64,000 bases of DNA from an uncultured Bacteroidales bacterium (GTDB lineage Bacteria; Bacteroidota; Bacteroidia; Bacteroidales; UBA932). The translations under genes and the position numbers were made by a program. The stretch lies in the NCBI GenBank assembly GCA_944326255.1, contig CALVDG010000002.1, positions 1-64,000 on the forward strand. The letters run 5' to 3'. Numbering within the stretch: the first letter of the stretch is position 1; every line of letters starts with the position of its first letter. The notes beneath the pieces are model-generated. The model had not been told where the DNA came from and searched no databases. It saw nothing but the letters and a program-made list of their open reading frames with translations. Below, one piece after another: positions 16,689 to 28,270 of this stretch.

Positions 16689-19037
16689 ATGCGTCAAAAG
16701 AGCCCGGCATATATCTATCTGATATTGACTTTCATGTCGATGATGCTTCTATTGGGCTCATGCAGTACTACGAAGGTCCTGACCGGAGACCAGACCCGCT
16801 TGAAAAGCAACGTCATAACTGTGGTCAACAAGAAGGAGCATCCGGAATATCAGGACTCCCAGCTGGACAACTATATCCGCCAGCAGGCCAATACCTATAT
16901 TATAAAAACCAGAAGGGGAGGGTGGAATCCGTTTATATACGTCTACAACTGGACTAATGGAAAAGGCAAGGGGTGGGACAGATTTGTCACCCGCTTAGGG
17001 CAGGCGCCAGTGGTGTTTGATCCGGCGTTGATGGAGGACAGCCGGGATAATATCACCACGCATCTGAAAAATATCGGCTACTACAACTCCACGGTGGAGG
17101 CCAGGGCGGAGATCAAGGACAAGCAGACCGTCGTGGACTATATGGTCACTCTCGGCAAGCAGTATCCAATTAAGGACATACAGTATCAGGTAGATGACCC
17201 TGCTCTTGCAGAAGTGGTGTACAGTGATACGGCAAACTCCCTGATAAAACGAGGAGCTCCGTTGTCAGAGGACCTGTTGGACAGGGAGACCGAGCGTTCA
17301 GCTGCCTATATCAAGGACAGGGGTTACTATGAGTTCTCTAAAAACTACTATTTTTTTGCAGCGGATACATTATCGATAAAGGATTCCGCCCTGCTGAAGG
17401 TGTTTGTACGCAATTACACCCGCAATGAAACTCCTCAGGATGCCCGACGGCACAGGAAATTCTACTTCGGTGACGTATCTATACGTCCGGTATCCGACAA
17501 CATCAGGTACAGGGTTTCTGTCGCCAAGAAGATTCCTCAGATACTGGATACCCTCAAATATGAGAATCTTACGATACTGTATGATTCCAAACGGAAGGTG
17601 CGTCCGTCCATCCTGTACAAGATGAACCGCATAGAACCGGGAGATGTCTACAGTGAGTTTATCGTCAACAACACCTACCAACGGTTCGCAAACATGCGTA
17701 TTTACAACAACGTAAGTGTCGAACTCAATAAGACAGACACCAACGTGGTGGACTGTATGATAAGGCTGATACCTTCAAAGGCCCACGGCTACAAGATCAA
17801 CCTTGAGGCTTCGACCAACTCGACCGGTCTGATAGGTATTTCTCCTACTTTGTCATATTATAACCGCAATATATTCAAAGGAGGGGAGTGGCTCTCGCTA
17901 TCTGTTTCCGGCAATTTCCAGTTTTCTGTGGACAACTCGACACGGGCGACCGAATTCGGTGCCAGTGCCGGTCTCAGTTTCCCGACGTTCGTACTCCTGC
18001 CCGACAGGATGTTCAAGAACATCATTCCACGTACCGACTTGGATATCACGTACAATTTCCAGCGTCGGCCGGAGTATACACGCAATATGATCGGAGCCAG
18101 TTTCGGCTGGAACTGGAGCAGCCAGTCCAACAAATATTATTTCAAAGTGGTTCCAGTCCAGTTCAATATAGTCAACCTGCCTGTTTACAGCGAGTCTTTT
18201 ATGGAATCGCTTACCAATCCGTTCGTGCGCGAGGCCTACAAGAATCATTTTGAGTTCGGTCTCGGATTCGATATGCAGTACAGCAGTGATCCGAGCCTCA
18301 ATCCCCAGAAGTCATTTTTCAAGGCAGACTTTCAATTCGACCTGGCAGGAAATCTGCTTTCCGCCTTTAACAATTTCATGCCGGTAGACAGTTCCGGTTT
18401 CCATACTATCTGGAATTCGCCTTACTCGCAGTTCGTAAGGGCGGAGCTGTCGCTGTCCTATACATGGAAATTCGGCAAGAACAATAAGCAGGCCCTGGCT
18501 GTAAGGGCTCTTGGAGGTGCCGGTTACGCTTACGGCAACTCGACCAAGATGCCTTTCGAGCGTCTGTTCTGGGCAGGAGGCTCAAACAGCCTGCGCGGCT
18601 GGACTGCAAGAAGCGTAGGTCCTGGCTCGTCCCAAATGGACCAGACATTCTCCATTCCCAACCAAACCGGCGATATGAGGCTTGAGGCCAACGTCGAGTA
18701 CCGTTTTCCTCTGTTCTCTATCTTCCGTGGAGCCCTGTTCGTAGACTGGGGCAATGTCTGGAATATTGACCGTACCGGCCGTAACCATCAGTCCATGGAG
18801 GGCAGCACGGAAGACGAGAGCGCGGAGCAGTCCTCGTATTTCTCTTTCAGGAATATGCTTACGACCTCCGCTCTTAGCTGGGGTGCCGGCATCAGGCTGG
18901 ACCTCAATTTCGTAGTCGTGCGTTTTGACTTGGGAATCAAACTGTACGACCCGGCTTCACAGCAGTGGCAGAATGCCCGCAACTGGCTCAGGCGCGGAGG
19001 ATATGCCTTCCAGTTCGGAATCGGCTACCCGTTCTAG
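16689..19037 (+). CDS. tamL: BamA/TamA-family outer-membrane lipoprotein TamL
   Basis: 782 residues. The signal peptide ends in the lipobox LLGSC, so this is a lipid-anchored member of the Omp85 family. POTRA-like domains fill about 80-400, and a 16-strand barrel domain fills the rest. It includes the GGSNSLRGW motif, which matches the Omp85 loop-6 region, and an aromatic C-terminus (YPF). In Bacteroidetes the lipoprotein form of TamA, called TamL, works with TamB in outer-membrane protein assembly. No tamB lies in the window. It is transcribed divergently from the decarboxylase and converges on rarA with only 11 nt between stops. Confidence 0.9.
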   Translation: MRQKSPAYIYLILTFMSMMLLLGSCSTTKVLTGDQTRLKSNVITVVNKKEHPEYQDSQLDNYIRQQANTYIIKTRRGGWNPFIYVYNWTNGKGKGWDRFVTRLGQAPVVFDPALMEDSRDNITTHLKNIGYYNSTVEARAEIKDKQTVVDYMVTLGKQYPIKDIQYQVDDPALAEVVYSDTANSLIKRGAPLSEDLLDRETERSAAYIKDRGYYEFSKNYYFFAADTLSIKDSALLKVFVRNYTRNETPQDARRHRKFYFGDVSIRPVSDNIRYRVSVAKKIPQILDTLKYENLTILYDSKRKVRPSILYKMNRIEPGDVYSEFIVNNTYQRFANMRIYNNVSVELNKTDTNVVDCMIRLIPSKAHGYKINLEASTNSTGLIGISPTLSYYNRNIFKGGEWLSLSVSGNFQFSVDNSTRATEFGASAGLSFPTFVLLPDRMFKNIIPRTDLDITYNFQRRPEYTRNMIGASFGWNWSSQSNKYYFKVVPVQFNIVNLPVYSESFMESLTNPFVREAYKNHFEFGLGFDMQYSSDPSLNPQKSFFKADFQFDLAGNLLSAFNNFMPVDSSGFHTIWNSPYSQFVRAELSLSYTWKFGKNNKQALAVRALGGAGYAYGNSTKMPFERLFWAGGSNSLRGWTARSVGPGSSQMDQTFSIPNQTGDMRLEANVEYRFPLFSIFRGALFVDWGNVWNIDRTGRNHQSMEGSTEDESAEQSSYFSFRNMLTTSALSWGAGIRLDLNFVVVRFDLGIKLYDPASQQWQNARNWLRRGGYAFQFGIGYPF

Positions 19038-19048
19038 GATTCAGGGGT

Positions 19049-20344
19049 TTATTTCTTGTATTTTGGCCAGAGACGCTCCATTCGGGTACGTATCTCATTT
19101 TCCCTCGGATTATTGCCAGGCTCGTAAAATACAGTTCCGGAAAGTCCGTCCGGAAGGAATTCCTGATCAGTGAAATTACCCTCGAAGTCGTGGGCATACT
19201 TGTAGTCCTTCGAATATCCGAGATCTTTCATGAGCCTGGTAGGGGCATTGCGCAGATGGAGCGGGACGGGGGAGTTGTCCCCCTTTTCCGCGAGGGCCAT
19301 AGCTGCGTCAATGGCCATGTAGGCCGAGTTGCTCTTGACACAGGTGGCAAGGTAGATGGCACATTCAGAGAGGATTATGCGGGCCTCGGGCATCCCTATC
19401 TTGTGGACTGCGTCAAATGTGGCCTGAGCCAGCAGCAGCGCGTTGGGGTTGGCCAGTCCGATATCCTCCGAAGCCAGAATGAGCATCCTGCGGGCAATGA
19501 ACAGGGGGTCCTCACCTCCGGCCAGCATACGGGCCATCCAGTAGACGGCTCCGTTGGGGTCAGAGCCCCGCATACTCTTGATAAAGGCGGAGATGATGTC
19601 ATAGTGCATCTCGCCGTTCTTATCGTATATCGAGATGTTCTCCTGAAGCCGGTCGGCCACTACAGCATCGTCTATCACCACCTGCTCCTCAGGCGGGAAC
19701 GAGTTTACAACTATCTCCAGTATATTCAGCAATTTACGAGCATCCCCTCCGGAAAATCTGAACAGCGCGTCCTTCTGCCTTACATCAATACTTCGAGTCC
19801 TAAGATACGGATCCTTGGTAAGCGCGCGTTCCAGCAGGGTCTCCAGATCCTTGACTTCCAACGGCTTCATGACAAATACCTGACACCGGGAGAGCAAAGG
19901 GGTGATTACCTCGAAGGACGGGTTCTCTGTAGTGGCGCCGATGAGGGTCACGGTGCCGGTCTCCACGGCTCCGAGCAGCGCGTCCTGCTGTGATTTGGAA
20001 AAACGGTGAATCTCGTCGATAAAAAGTATCGGCGAGCCTTTGGCGAATATGGAGTTGTCCTTGGCGCGGGCAAATACGTCGCGCAGTTCCTTGACTCCGG
20101 AACTGATGGCTGAGAGTGTGTAGAAGTCCCGCTTGAGTTCCTTGGAGACGATGTGCGCGAGCGTGGTCTTGCCGACACCCGGAGGGCCCCAGAGAATAAA
20201 CGAGGAGATATTGCCGGACTCAATCATTTTCCGGAGCACCGCACCGGCACCGACCAGATGTTCCTGGCCGACGAACTCCGCAAGAGAGTTGGGGCGCATC
20301 CGCTCAGGCAGCGGCATGGAAGGCATGGAGAAGAGGTCTGTCAT
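19049..20344 (-). CDS. rarA: Replication-associated recombination protein A (AAA+ ATPase)
   Basis: 431 residues, the usual RarA/MgsA length. The N-terminal MRPNSLAEFVGQEHL motif precedes Walker A GPPGVGKTT and Walker B LFIDEIHRF; sensor and tetramerisation regions follow. RarA is a clamp-loader-like ATPase acting at stalled replication forks. It is the last gene of a four-gene minus-strand run (PPi-PFK, GH13, kinase, rarA) and starts 3 nt after the kinase stop. The functional link to those metabolic genes is probably only transcriptional. Confidence 0.95.
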   Translation of the reverse strand: MTDLFSMPSMPLPERMRPNSLAEFVGQEHLVGAGAVLRKMIESGNISSFILWGPPGVGKTTLAHIVSKELKRDFYTLSAISSGVKELRDVFARAKDNSIFAKGSPILFIDEIHRFSKSQQDALLGAVETGTVTLIGATTENPSFEVITPLLSRCQVFVMKPLEVKDLETLLERALTKDPYLRTRSIDVRQKDALFRFSGGDARKLLNILEIVVNSFPPEEQVVIDDAVVADRLQENISIYDKNGEMHYDIISAFIKSMRGSDPNGAVYWMARMLAGGEDPLFIARRMLILASEDIGLANPNALLLAQATFDAVHKIGMPEARIILSECAIYLATCVKSNSAYMAIDAAMALAEKGDNSPVPLHLRNAPTRLMKDLGYSKDYKYAHDFEGNFTDQEFLPDGLSGTVFYEPGNNPRENEIRTRMERLWPKYKK

Positions 20345-20347
20345 ACC

Positions 20348-21430
20348 CTATTTAACATAATGGCCATTGTATGGGAACAGCTGGTGCTCGATGGACCGGA
20401 GCAGACGCAGCTGGGCACGGGTTCTTACCAGATTGTGCTCAGGGTATTTCACCTTATAATATCTGTCACCGTCAATGTAGTCCATCAGGAACCTCAGGAC
20501 CTGTTCGTACGTGATGTAACGGGCCGAGAACGGCAGCCACTCGCGCTCGGTATCCGTAAGGAAATCTCCGGCCTCGGACAGATATCCGCGCAGGAACGCC
20601 TCGTACATTCCGCGGCTCATGGACACCCTGTCCGGATTCGGATCATCCTCGGCTCCGGTATTGGCATACGAACGTATTGAGTCACCGAAATCGTACAGAC
20701 ACGGAGCTCTGAGCACGGTGTCCAGATCCAGGACACACAGGACGTTGCCGCTACGGTCAAAGAGCATATTGGCTATCTTGGTGTCGTTGTGAGTGACTCT
20801 CAACGGTATATGACCGTCTTCTATAAGTTTGAAAAAATCCAGCATCTCGGAGCGACGTGACTCTATCTCGCCGATCAGGTCGCGTACATCAGCCGCACGC
20901 CCAGCCGGATCCTCGGCCAAGGTCTTGTCCCACTGTCCGAAACGATATCTGATATTGTGGAATCCGGGCAATGTGTCCACCAGCTCTCCGTCGAAATCCG
21001 CCAGCATTGCCTGGAAACGGCCTATGCCGCGTCCTCCGCATTCGGCGAGAAGTTCTGAATCCGCCTTATCATAACTCACTGAATTGTCGATAAATACCGT
21101 TATGCACCAGTATTCCCCGTCAGATTCATAGTAGAGCCTGCCGTCCTTGGCCGGCACGACAGTCAGGGACTCCCGCATCGGATCTCCGCCAGCAGCGGCT
21201 ATCTTCCTCTTCAGATGCTCCGTCACCGCCTTGATGTTGCTCATCATACCCGGTATATCCTTGAATATTACCGTGTTCTTACGTTGCAGGATATATTTCA
21301 CCGGACTGTCGGCAAGCAAGACAGTATAAGTATCGTTGATGAAGCCGTCCCCAAGGGCCTTGACTTCAGATGGCCTACCTTCCAGGCAGAACTGTCCGGC
21401 AATTTCTACCAATCGGTTATTATTCAACAT
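20348..21430 (-). CDS. APH-fold small-molecule kinase (N-acetylhexosamine/choline-kinase-like)
   Basis: 360 residues with an aminoglycoside-phosphotransferase fold. The N-terminal lobe has GFINDTYTV and a Lys in YILQRKN. The catalytic loop is THNDTKIANMLFD, and the metal-binding motif is VLDLDTV followed by DFGDSIRS. Members in gut Bacteroidetes and bifidobacteria (NahK-like) phosphorylate the anomeric position of N-acetylhexosamines, but substrates vary. It starts 1 nt after the GH13 gene and sits beside PPi-PFK, so a sugar substrate is likely. The substrate itself is inferred. Confidence 0.8.
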   Translation of the reverse strand: MLNNNRLVEIAGQFCLEGRPSEVKALGDGFINDTYTVLLADSPVKYILQRKNTVIFKDIPGMMSNIKAVTEHLKRKIAAAGGDPMRESLTVVPAKDGRLYYESDGEYWCITVFIDNSVSYDKADSELLAECGGRGIGRFQAMLADFDGELVDTLPGFHNIRYRFGQWDKTLAEDPAGRAADVRDLIGEIESRRSEMLDFFKLIEDGHIPLRVTHNDTKIANMLFDRSGNVLCVLDLDTVLRAPCLYDFGDSIRSYANTGAEDDPNPDRVSMSRGMYEAFLRGYLSEAGDFLTDTEREWLPFSARYITYEQVLRFLMDYIDGDRYYKVKYPEHNLVRTRAQLRLLRSIEHQLFPYNGHYVK

Positions 21431-21431
21431 A

Positions 21432-22826
21432 TTACTTAAGTCTCAACAATGTTCCTGCATCCGAGGCGATCCGAACATCCACGGGAGTCCGGGAGTTCAG
21501 CTCGTCCGTCTCCGCAATTCCGAAATAATCGAATGCGTGCTTTGGAATATTAACCTTAATCTGTACCCTCTCGTTGGAGAAATTGGCTGCGCACAGGTAC
21601 AGCCTGCTTCCGGAGCGTCTCATAAAGACGAAATGCCTGTCCGGATTGAAGTATTCGGAAGCGGGATTGACATATTCCAGGTCAAAGGTATCTCCCTTGA
21701 ATATTGCCGGATCCGCAGTCTTTTTCATGAACTCGCGGTAAACCACATACAGAGCCTGCTCCTCGTAACCCAGATACTTCATCGGATCTCCGGCCTTGAC
21801 GCCACGGAGCCAGTTGCGGACCTTGGGCAGCGAACAGAAATCGAATATCGAGGTCTTTTCCGGGCCTTCTCCCAGCTCCTGTCCGAAGTACAGCATGAAC
21901 GGGGCTCTGTTGAAAAACAGCGACACGAACAGGGCGGCCAGCCCTCCGAACGGACTGCCGGCAAAGTAAGGCGATGATATGCGGTCCTCGTCATGATTCT
22001 CCAGGAAGTTGAGCATACGGTCCTGATAAGGCCCGATCTTCTGCCACTGGGCAGTGAGACTGCTGGCCGGAGCCTCTCCCCTTACGATTTTCTTAAGAGT
22101 GTCATAGAAACCGCTCTTGTCATAGAGGTAGTCAAAATGTCCGTGATCAAAGTAACTGCGGTAGTTGTCAGGCTGATAGGCCTCGCCGATGAAGATAAGT
22201 CCCGGATATGCCTTTTTCACCTCGGGAATGCACCAGTGCCAGAAATCCACGGGCACAAGCTCCACCATATCGCAGCGGAAGCCCCCTACTCCCTTTGCCG
22301 CCCAGAAGAGCAGGATGTCACGCATCTTCTCCCATGTGTCCCGGTCGTTGTAATTGAGCTTGACAGTGTCGCTCCAGTCTCCGTCATGGATGCGGCCAGG
22401 ATAGAAATTACGGTCCTTGAAAGGCCTTACAGTACCTTTATATGAAGGAGACACATGGTTGGGCACAAAGTCCAGGATAACCTCCATACCGGCCTCCTTG
22501 GTCCTGGAGACCAGAGCCTCGAACTCCTTCATCCGGCTGCCTTCCCGGGACGCCAGATACGGATTGACGTCGTAGTAATCCGTTATTGCAAACGGAGAAC
22601 CGGCGCCACCTTTTACTCCGTAATCACCATGGACGGCGTGACGTATGACGCCCGTGTACCATATATGAGTCACATTGAGCTTCTTGATCTCGTCCAGCAC
22701 AGGAGCTGTGATGTTCTTGAACTTACCGGTGCCGTTCTGTTCAAGTGTACCTCCGGGGACATTGTCCATGCGCATATTGCCGAACACCCTCGGCAGCAGC
22801 TGATAGATGATGAGTTTTCCTTTCAT
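21432..22826 (-). CDS. GH13 alpha-amylase-family enzyme, cytoplasmic
   Basis: 464 residues, no signal peptide. The four GH13 regions are visible: DFVPNH (119-124), GFRCDMVEL with nucleophile Asp186, IGEAYQ with acid/base Glu215, and ENHDE with Asp279. A short beta domain closes the protein. It probably acts on intracellular alpha-glucans or maltodextrins. Its ATG overlaps the PFK stop by 1 nt (TAATG), so the two are translationally coupled, which fits glucan breakdown feeding glycolysis. The exact specificity (amylase, maltogenic enzyme or glucanotransferase) cannot be told. Confidence 0.88.
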   Translation of the reverse strand: MKGKLIIYQLLPRVFGNMRMDNVPGGTLEQNGTGKFKNITAPVLDEIKKLNVTHIWYTGVIRHAVHGDYGVKGGAGSPFAITDYYDVNPYLASREGSRMKEFEALVSRTKEAGMEVILDFVPNHVSPSYKGTVRPFKDRNFYPGRIHDGDWSDTVKLNYNDRDTWEKMRDILLFWAAKGVGGFRCDMVELVPVDFWHWCIPEVKKAYPGLIFIGEAYQPDNYRSYFDHGHFDYLYDKSGFYDTLKKIVRGEAPASSLTAQWQKIGPYQDRMLNFLENHDEDRISSPYFAGSPFGGLAALFVSLFFNRAPFMLYFGQELGEGPEKTSIFDFCSLPKVRNWLRGVKAGDPMKYLGYEEQALYVVYREFMKKTADPAIFKGDTFDLEYVNPASEYFNPDRHFVFMRRSGSRLYLCAANFSNERVQIKVNIPKHAFDYFGIAETDELNSRTPVDVRIASDAGTLLRLK

Positions 22827-24073
22827 TAGTCTTCAGGTCTTTCCCAGTTGAGTATCTTGTAAAAATCGTAGTCAGAAGGGTAAGTGACGTACTTTTTGGC
22901 GGCTTCATAGTCGTCAGGTGTCAGATAATGAAGCATATACCTGAGTACATTCTGCACTTTTTCCCTGGATATGTCCACCGGACGCGGAGGGATCTTTCCT
23001 GTCTCCGGATCCTGCAGGTCCTTCAGGTACAAGGGGGTCACGATGCCCAGAGAGTTGATATACACCATGCAGCCGGTCTCTCCGGCCTTGAAGAGCTTCC
23101 ATACACCGAATGCCATCTGCGAGCAGTAAGTGATGTCGAACGATACGGGAGTATGGCAGCGCACGTCATAGCCTATCTCGATGGGACGGGTCTTGACCTT
23201 CAGTCCCAGAGACTCCAGCTTGGCATCCAGCACTGTGCTGAACAGCTGGGCCTTGGATATCTTCCCAAGTTCAGGGTGGCCGTGCTCGTCATAGGAGAAC
23301 TGCACCCCTGTGGACATCAGTTCATCGTTGCTGAGCTGATAGAACACGCCCTCCGAGACTATTATACCGCCGTATGAGATGCCCATGAGCTTTCTCTTTA
23401 TGATGGACGATACGGCCAGGCGCACTATCTTGTCGATGGTCAGCTCGGTCTTGTTGAACATCTCCGGAATCACTATCATGGGATAATGACAGGAGGCTCC
23501 GATACCTATCGCCAGATGACCGGCGCTTCGCCCCATAGCTGAAACCAAAAACCACGTACCGCTGGTACGGGCATCCTCGTAGACAATAGTCGCGACCCTC
23601 GTGCCTTCTGACTTTGCGGACTGGTAACCGAAAGTAGGCTGGTTGTTCGGCAACGGAAGGTCATTGTCTATAGTCTTGGGGACATGGATGTTCTGAATGG
23701 AGACACTGTGTGCGCCCAGATATTTGGTCACCCGGTTGGCAGTGGAGGCAGTGTCGTCTCCGCCTATAGTAACCAGCAGCTTGACATTGTTGTCCTTGAA
23801 GAACTTCAGGTCAAACCGTTTCTCAAAATCCTCATCCGAAGGTTTGTAACGGCTCATCATCAGATGCGAACCGCCCCGGTTGAATATGTCGTCAGCCAGG
23901 AAGAAATCAATGTCGATATAGGACGGTTTTCCGTTGAAAAGGCCCTTATATCCCTCATGCAGACCGATAACCCTGTATCCTTTGGATATGAAAGTCTTCG
24001 CTATAGTGCCTATAACGGTGTTGATGCCGGGAGCCGGTCCTCCTCCCGCTAAGATTACAATTGACGGCTTCAT
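22826..24073 (-). CDS. pfp: Pyrophosphate-type 6-phosphofructokinase
   Basis: 415 residues. GGGPAPGIN near the N-terminus binds phosphate, and PKTIDND (132-138) holds the catalytic Asp. The key position reads GGDDT (104-108); the second Asp is the known mark of PPi-dependent enzymes, where ATP-dependent PFK has GGDGS. The enzyme would phosphorylate fructose-6-phosphate reversibly with PPi. It heads the minus-strand operon with the GH13 enzyme and the sugar kinase. A -7 box lies at 24096-24103. Confidence 0.9.
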   Translation of the reverse strand: MKPSIVILAGGGPAPGINTVIGTIAKTFISKGYRVIGLHEGYKGLFNGKPSYIDIDFFLADDIFNRGGSHLMMSRYKPSDEDFEKRFDLKFFKDNNVKLLVTIGGDDTASTANRVTKYLGAHSVSIQNIHVPKTIDNDLPLPNNQPTFGYQSAKSEGTRVATIVYEDARTSGTWFLVSAMGRSAGHLAIGIGASCHYPMIVIPEMFNKTELTIDKIVRLAVSSIIKRKLMGISYGGIIVSEGVFYQLSNDELMSTGVQFSYDEHGHPELGKISKAQLFSTVLDAKLESLGLKVKTRPIEIGYDVRCHTPVSFDITYCSQMAFGVWKLFKAGETGCMVYINSLGIVTPLYLKDLQDPETGKIPPRPVDISREKVQNVLRYMLHYLTPDDYEAAKKYVTYPSDYDFYKILNWERPED

Positions 24074-24095
24074 AAGTCATTGTGCTAATTCATTA

Positions 24096-26163
<2,068 letters not shown>

Positions 26164-26173
26164 ACCTATTGAT

Positions 26174-27358
26174 ATGATACAGATCAGCAACAAAGTGTTC
26201 TATATCGGAACCAATGACCGCAAGAAGCATCTTTTCGAGAACAACTGGCCTCTGCCCAACGGAGTGGCCTACAATTCATACATCATAGCCGACGAGCATC
26301 CGGCCCTGATAGACACGATTGAATACGGTTCTGACCCCGACTATCTGGCACATATAGACAGCGCGCTGGGCGGACGGGATCTGGAATATATGATCGTCAA
26401 CCACATGGAGCCCGACCACTCCAGCATGATCGGCGAGATCCTGCGCCGCTATCCCAGGGTCAAGGTCGTGGCCAACTGCAAGACCTATAAGATAATGGAA
26501 AGCTACTACCCTCTCCCTCAGGACAATATCCATGAGATTAAGGAAGGGGACGTCCTCGACCTCGGCCATCACAAGCTGACATTCGTCATGGTTCCCTGGG
26601 TACACTGGCCCGAGACGATGGTGACATACGACACTGTGGATCAGATACTCTTCTCGTGCGATGCATTCGGCTCTTTCGGAACCCTGGACGGAGGCATCTT
26701 CGACGACACGGCCAACTTTGACTTCTATGAGGAGGACATGCTGCGTTACTACTCCAACATCGTGGGCAAGTGGAGCGGCATGGTGCAGAAGGCTTTCAAG
26801 AAGCTGGAGGGTGTGCCGGTGAAGATTATCTGCCCGTCTCACGGACTCATCTGGCGCAAGGACCCGGGCAAGGTGCTCTCGCTTTACGACAAGTGGAGCA
26901 AGTACGAGGCTGAGGACGGCTTCGTAATCGCATACGCCTCGATGTACGGCAACACCGAGAAGTTCGCTGATGAGATAGCCCGTCAGATATCGGCCCTCGG
27001 TGTCAGGGATATCCGCGTATACGACGTGTCCAAGACCCATGTCTCCTATCTGCTGACAGCCATCTGGAAATACAGGGGCCTCGTACTCGGAAGCTGCGCC
27101 TACAACACCGGTATGCACCCCATGATGGCCCTGCTTACCCATGAGATAAGCGTATCGGCTCCTCAGAACAAGATTCTGGGTATCTTCGGAGGCTCAAGCT
27201 GGAACGGAGCCGGAGCAAAGGCCCTCAGAGAGTTTGCGGAGAAGGCCAAAATGCCCGTAACCGGAGATCCCGTGGAATTCCTCGGACGGCCCTATGAGTC
27301 CGATTTCGACAAGATAGGCGACTTCGCCAAGAAACTGGTGGATGCGATGCGCGGATAA
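26174..27358 (+). CDS. FprA-type flavodiiron protein
   Basis: 394 residues. The N-terminal metallo-beta-lactamase-like domain has the diiron ligands HxExDH (H77, E79, D81, H82), a His in VPWVHWPE, an Asp in FSCDAFG, and a His in CPSHG. The C-terminal flavodoxin domain has the FMN loop SMYGNTEKFAD. These cytoplasmic proteins reduce O2 to water or NO to N2O and protect anaerobes. No rubredoxin gene is adjacent. It lies between ligA and the YihY gene, overlapping the latter by 17 nt. Confidence 0.93.
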   Translation: MIQISNKVFYIGTNDRKKHLFENNWPLPNGVAYNSYIIADEHPALIDTIEYGSDPDYLAHIDSALGGRDLEYMIVNHMEPDHSSMIGEILRRYPRVKVVANCKTYKIMESYYPLPQDNIHEIKEGDVLDLGHHKLTFVMVPWVHWPETMVTYDTVDQILFSCDAFGSFGTLDGGIFDDTANFDFYEEDMLRYYSNIVGKWSGMVQKAFKKLEGVPVKIICPSHGLIWRKDPGKVLSLYDKWSKYEAEDGFVIAYASMYGNTEKFADEIARQISALGVRDIRVYDVSKTHVSYLLTAIWKYRGLVLGSCAYNTGMHPMMALLTHEISVSAPQNKILGIFGGSSWNGAGAKALREFAEKAKMPVTGDPVEFLGRPYESDFDKIGDFAKKLVDAMRG

Positions 27359-28268
27359 CATAAGACGCTTCAAGGAGTTCTTCCGCGACGGCATCTGGAA
27401 CATCAACACCTCCGACCTTGGCCGGGCAAAGGCCAAGGTCGTCAGGTATATCAGGGTCATCATACTGACCGCCAAGAATTTCAGTCACCAGAACGTAGGA
27501 CAGCAGGCCGTGGCTCTGAGCTTCTTCACGACCATGGCCTTCGTGCCCTTTCTGGCAGTAGCATTCGCCATATCCAACTACGCAGGACTGGGAGACCACC
27601 TGAGGGAACTGATATACGACAATTTCGGACGCGATACGATAGTAAACCATATACTTACCTTCGCGGACAACATCATAGCCGCCTCCCAGCAGGGCATCTA
27701 CGGAATCCTCTCGTTTCTGATCTTCCTATGGATGGTGATATGGCTGATGTCCAGGGTTGAATGGTCTTTCAACCGGATCTGGAAGGTGGAGCGCAACCGC
27801 ATACTGTGGAAGAGGGTGCTGGCATACATCGTCACCATGACCGCTTCCCCGTTCGTCATCATGGTCTTCCTTTCGGTGGCCCTCTCCATTTCCGACGGTA
27901 TCGAGGCCATCGGACTTGAGATACCTTTTCTGAGCTCCATCAGCACTTTTCTGGTGTGGCTCTCGTTCTTTGCGTTCATGACGGTTGTCCTGACTGCAAT
28001 GTACATACTGATACCCAACGCCCGGGTGAGGCTGCTGCCGGCGCTTTCGGCCGCGCTTATATCCTCACTGGCATTTACGGTCGTGCAGTATCTCTATATG
28101 GAGACCCAGATGTTCGTGTCGAGGATGAATGCCGTCTACGGAGTGTTCGCTGCCATTCCGCTTTTTATGGTATGGCTCAACATCGGATGGTTCATCATCC
28201 TGCTGGGCTCTGAACTTTCCTACGTCTTTCAGAACGTGGACAATTATCCGCTGGAAGACTTGAATTGA
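27342..28268 (+). CDS. YihY/BrkB-family inner-membrane protein
   Basis: 308 residues with about six hydrophobic segments, the size and pattern of the YihY/BrkB family. The start of the conserved core is visible (QAVALSFFTTMAFVPFLAVAF), as is the later YxLIPNARVRLLPALSAALI pattern. The function of this family is not settled: it was once annotated RNase BN, which is now known to be wrong. The start codon at 27342 lies inside the end of the flavodiiron gene, so translation may be coupled. Confidence 0.88.
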   Translation: MRCADNIRRFKEFFRDGIWNINTSDLGRAKAKVVRYIRVIILTAKNFSHQNVGQQAVALSFFTTMAFVPFLAVAFAISNYAGLGDHLRELIYDNFGRDTIVNHILTFADNIIAASQQGIYGILSFLIFLWMVIWLMSRVEWSFNRIWKVERNRILWKRVLAYIVTMTASPFVIMVFLSVALSISDGIEAIGLEIPFLSSISTFLVWLSFFAFMTVVLTAMYILIPNARVRLLPALSAALISSLAFTVVQYLYMETQMFVSRMNAVYGVFAAIPLFMVWLNIGWFIILLGSELSYVFQNVDNYPLEDLN

Positions 28269-28270
28269 GA

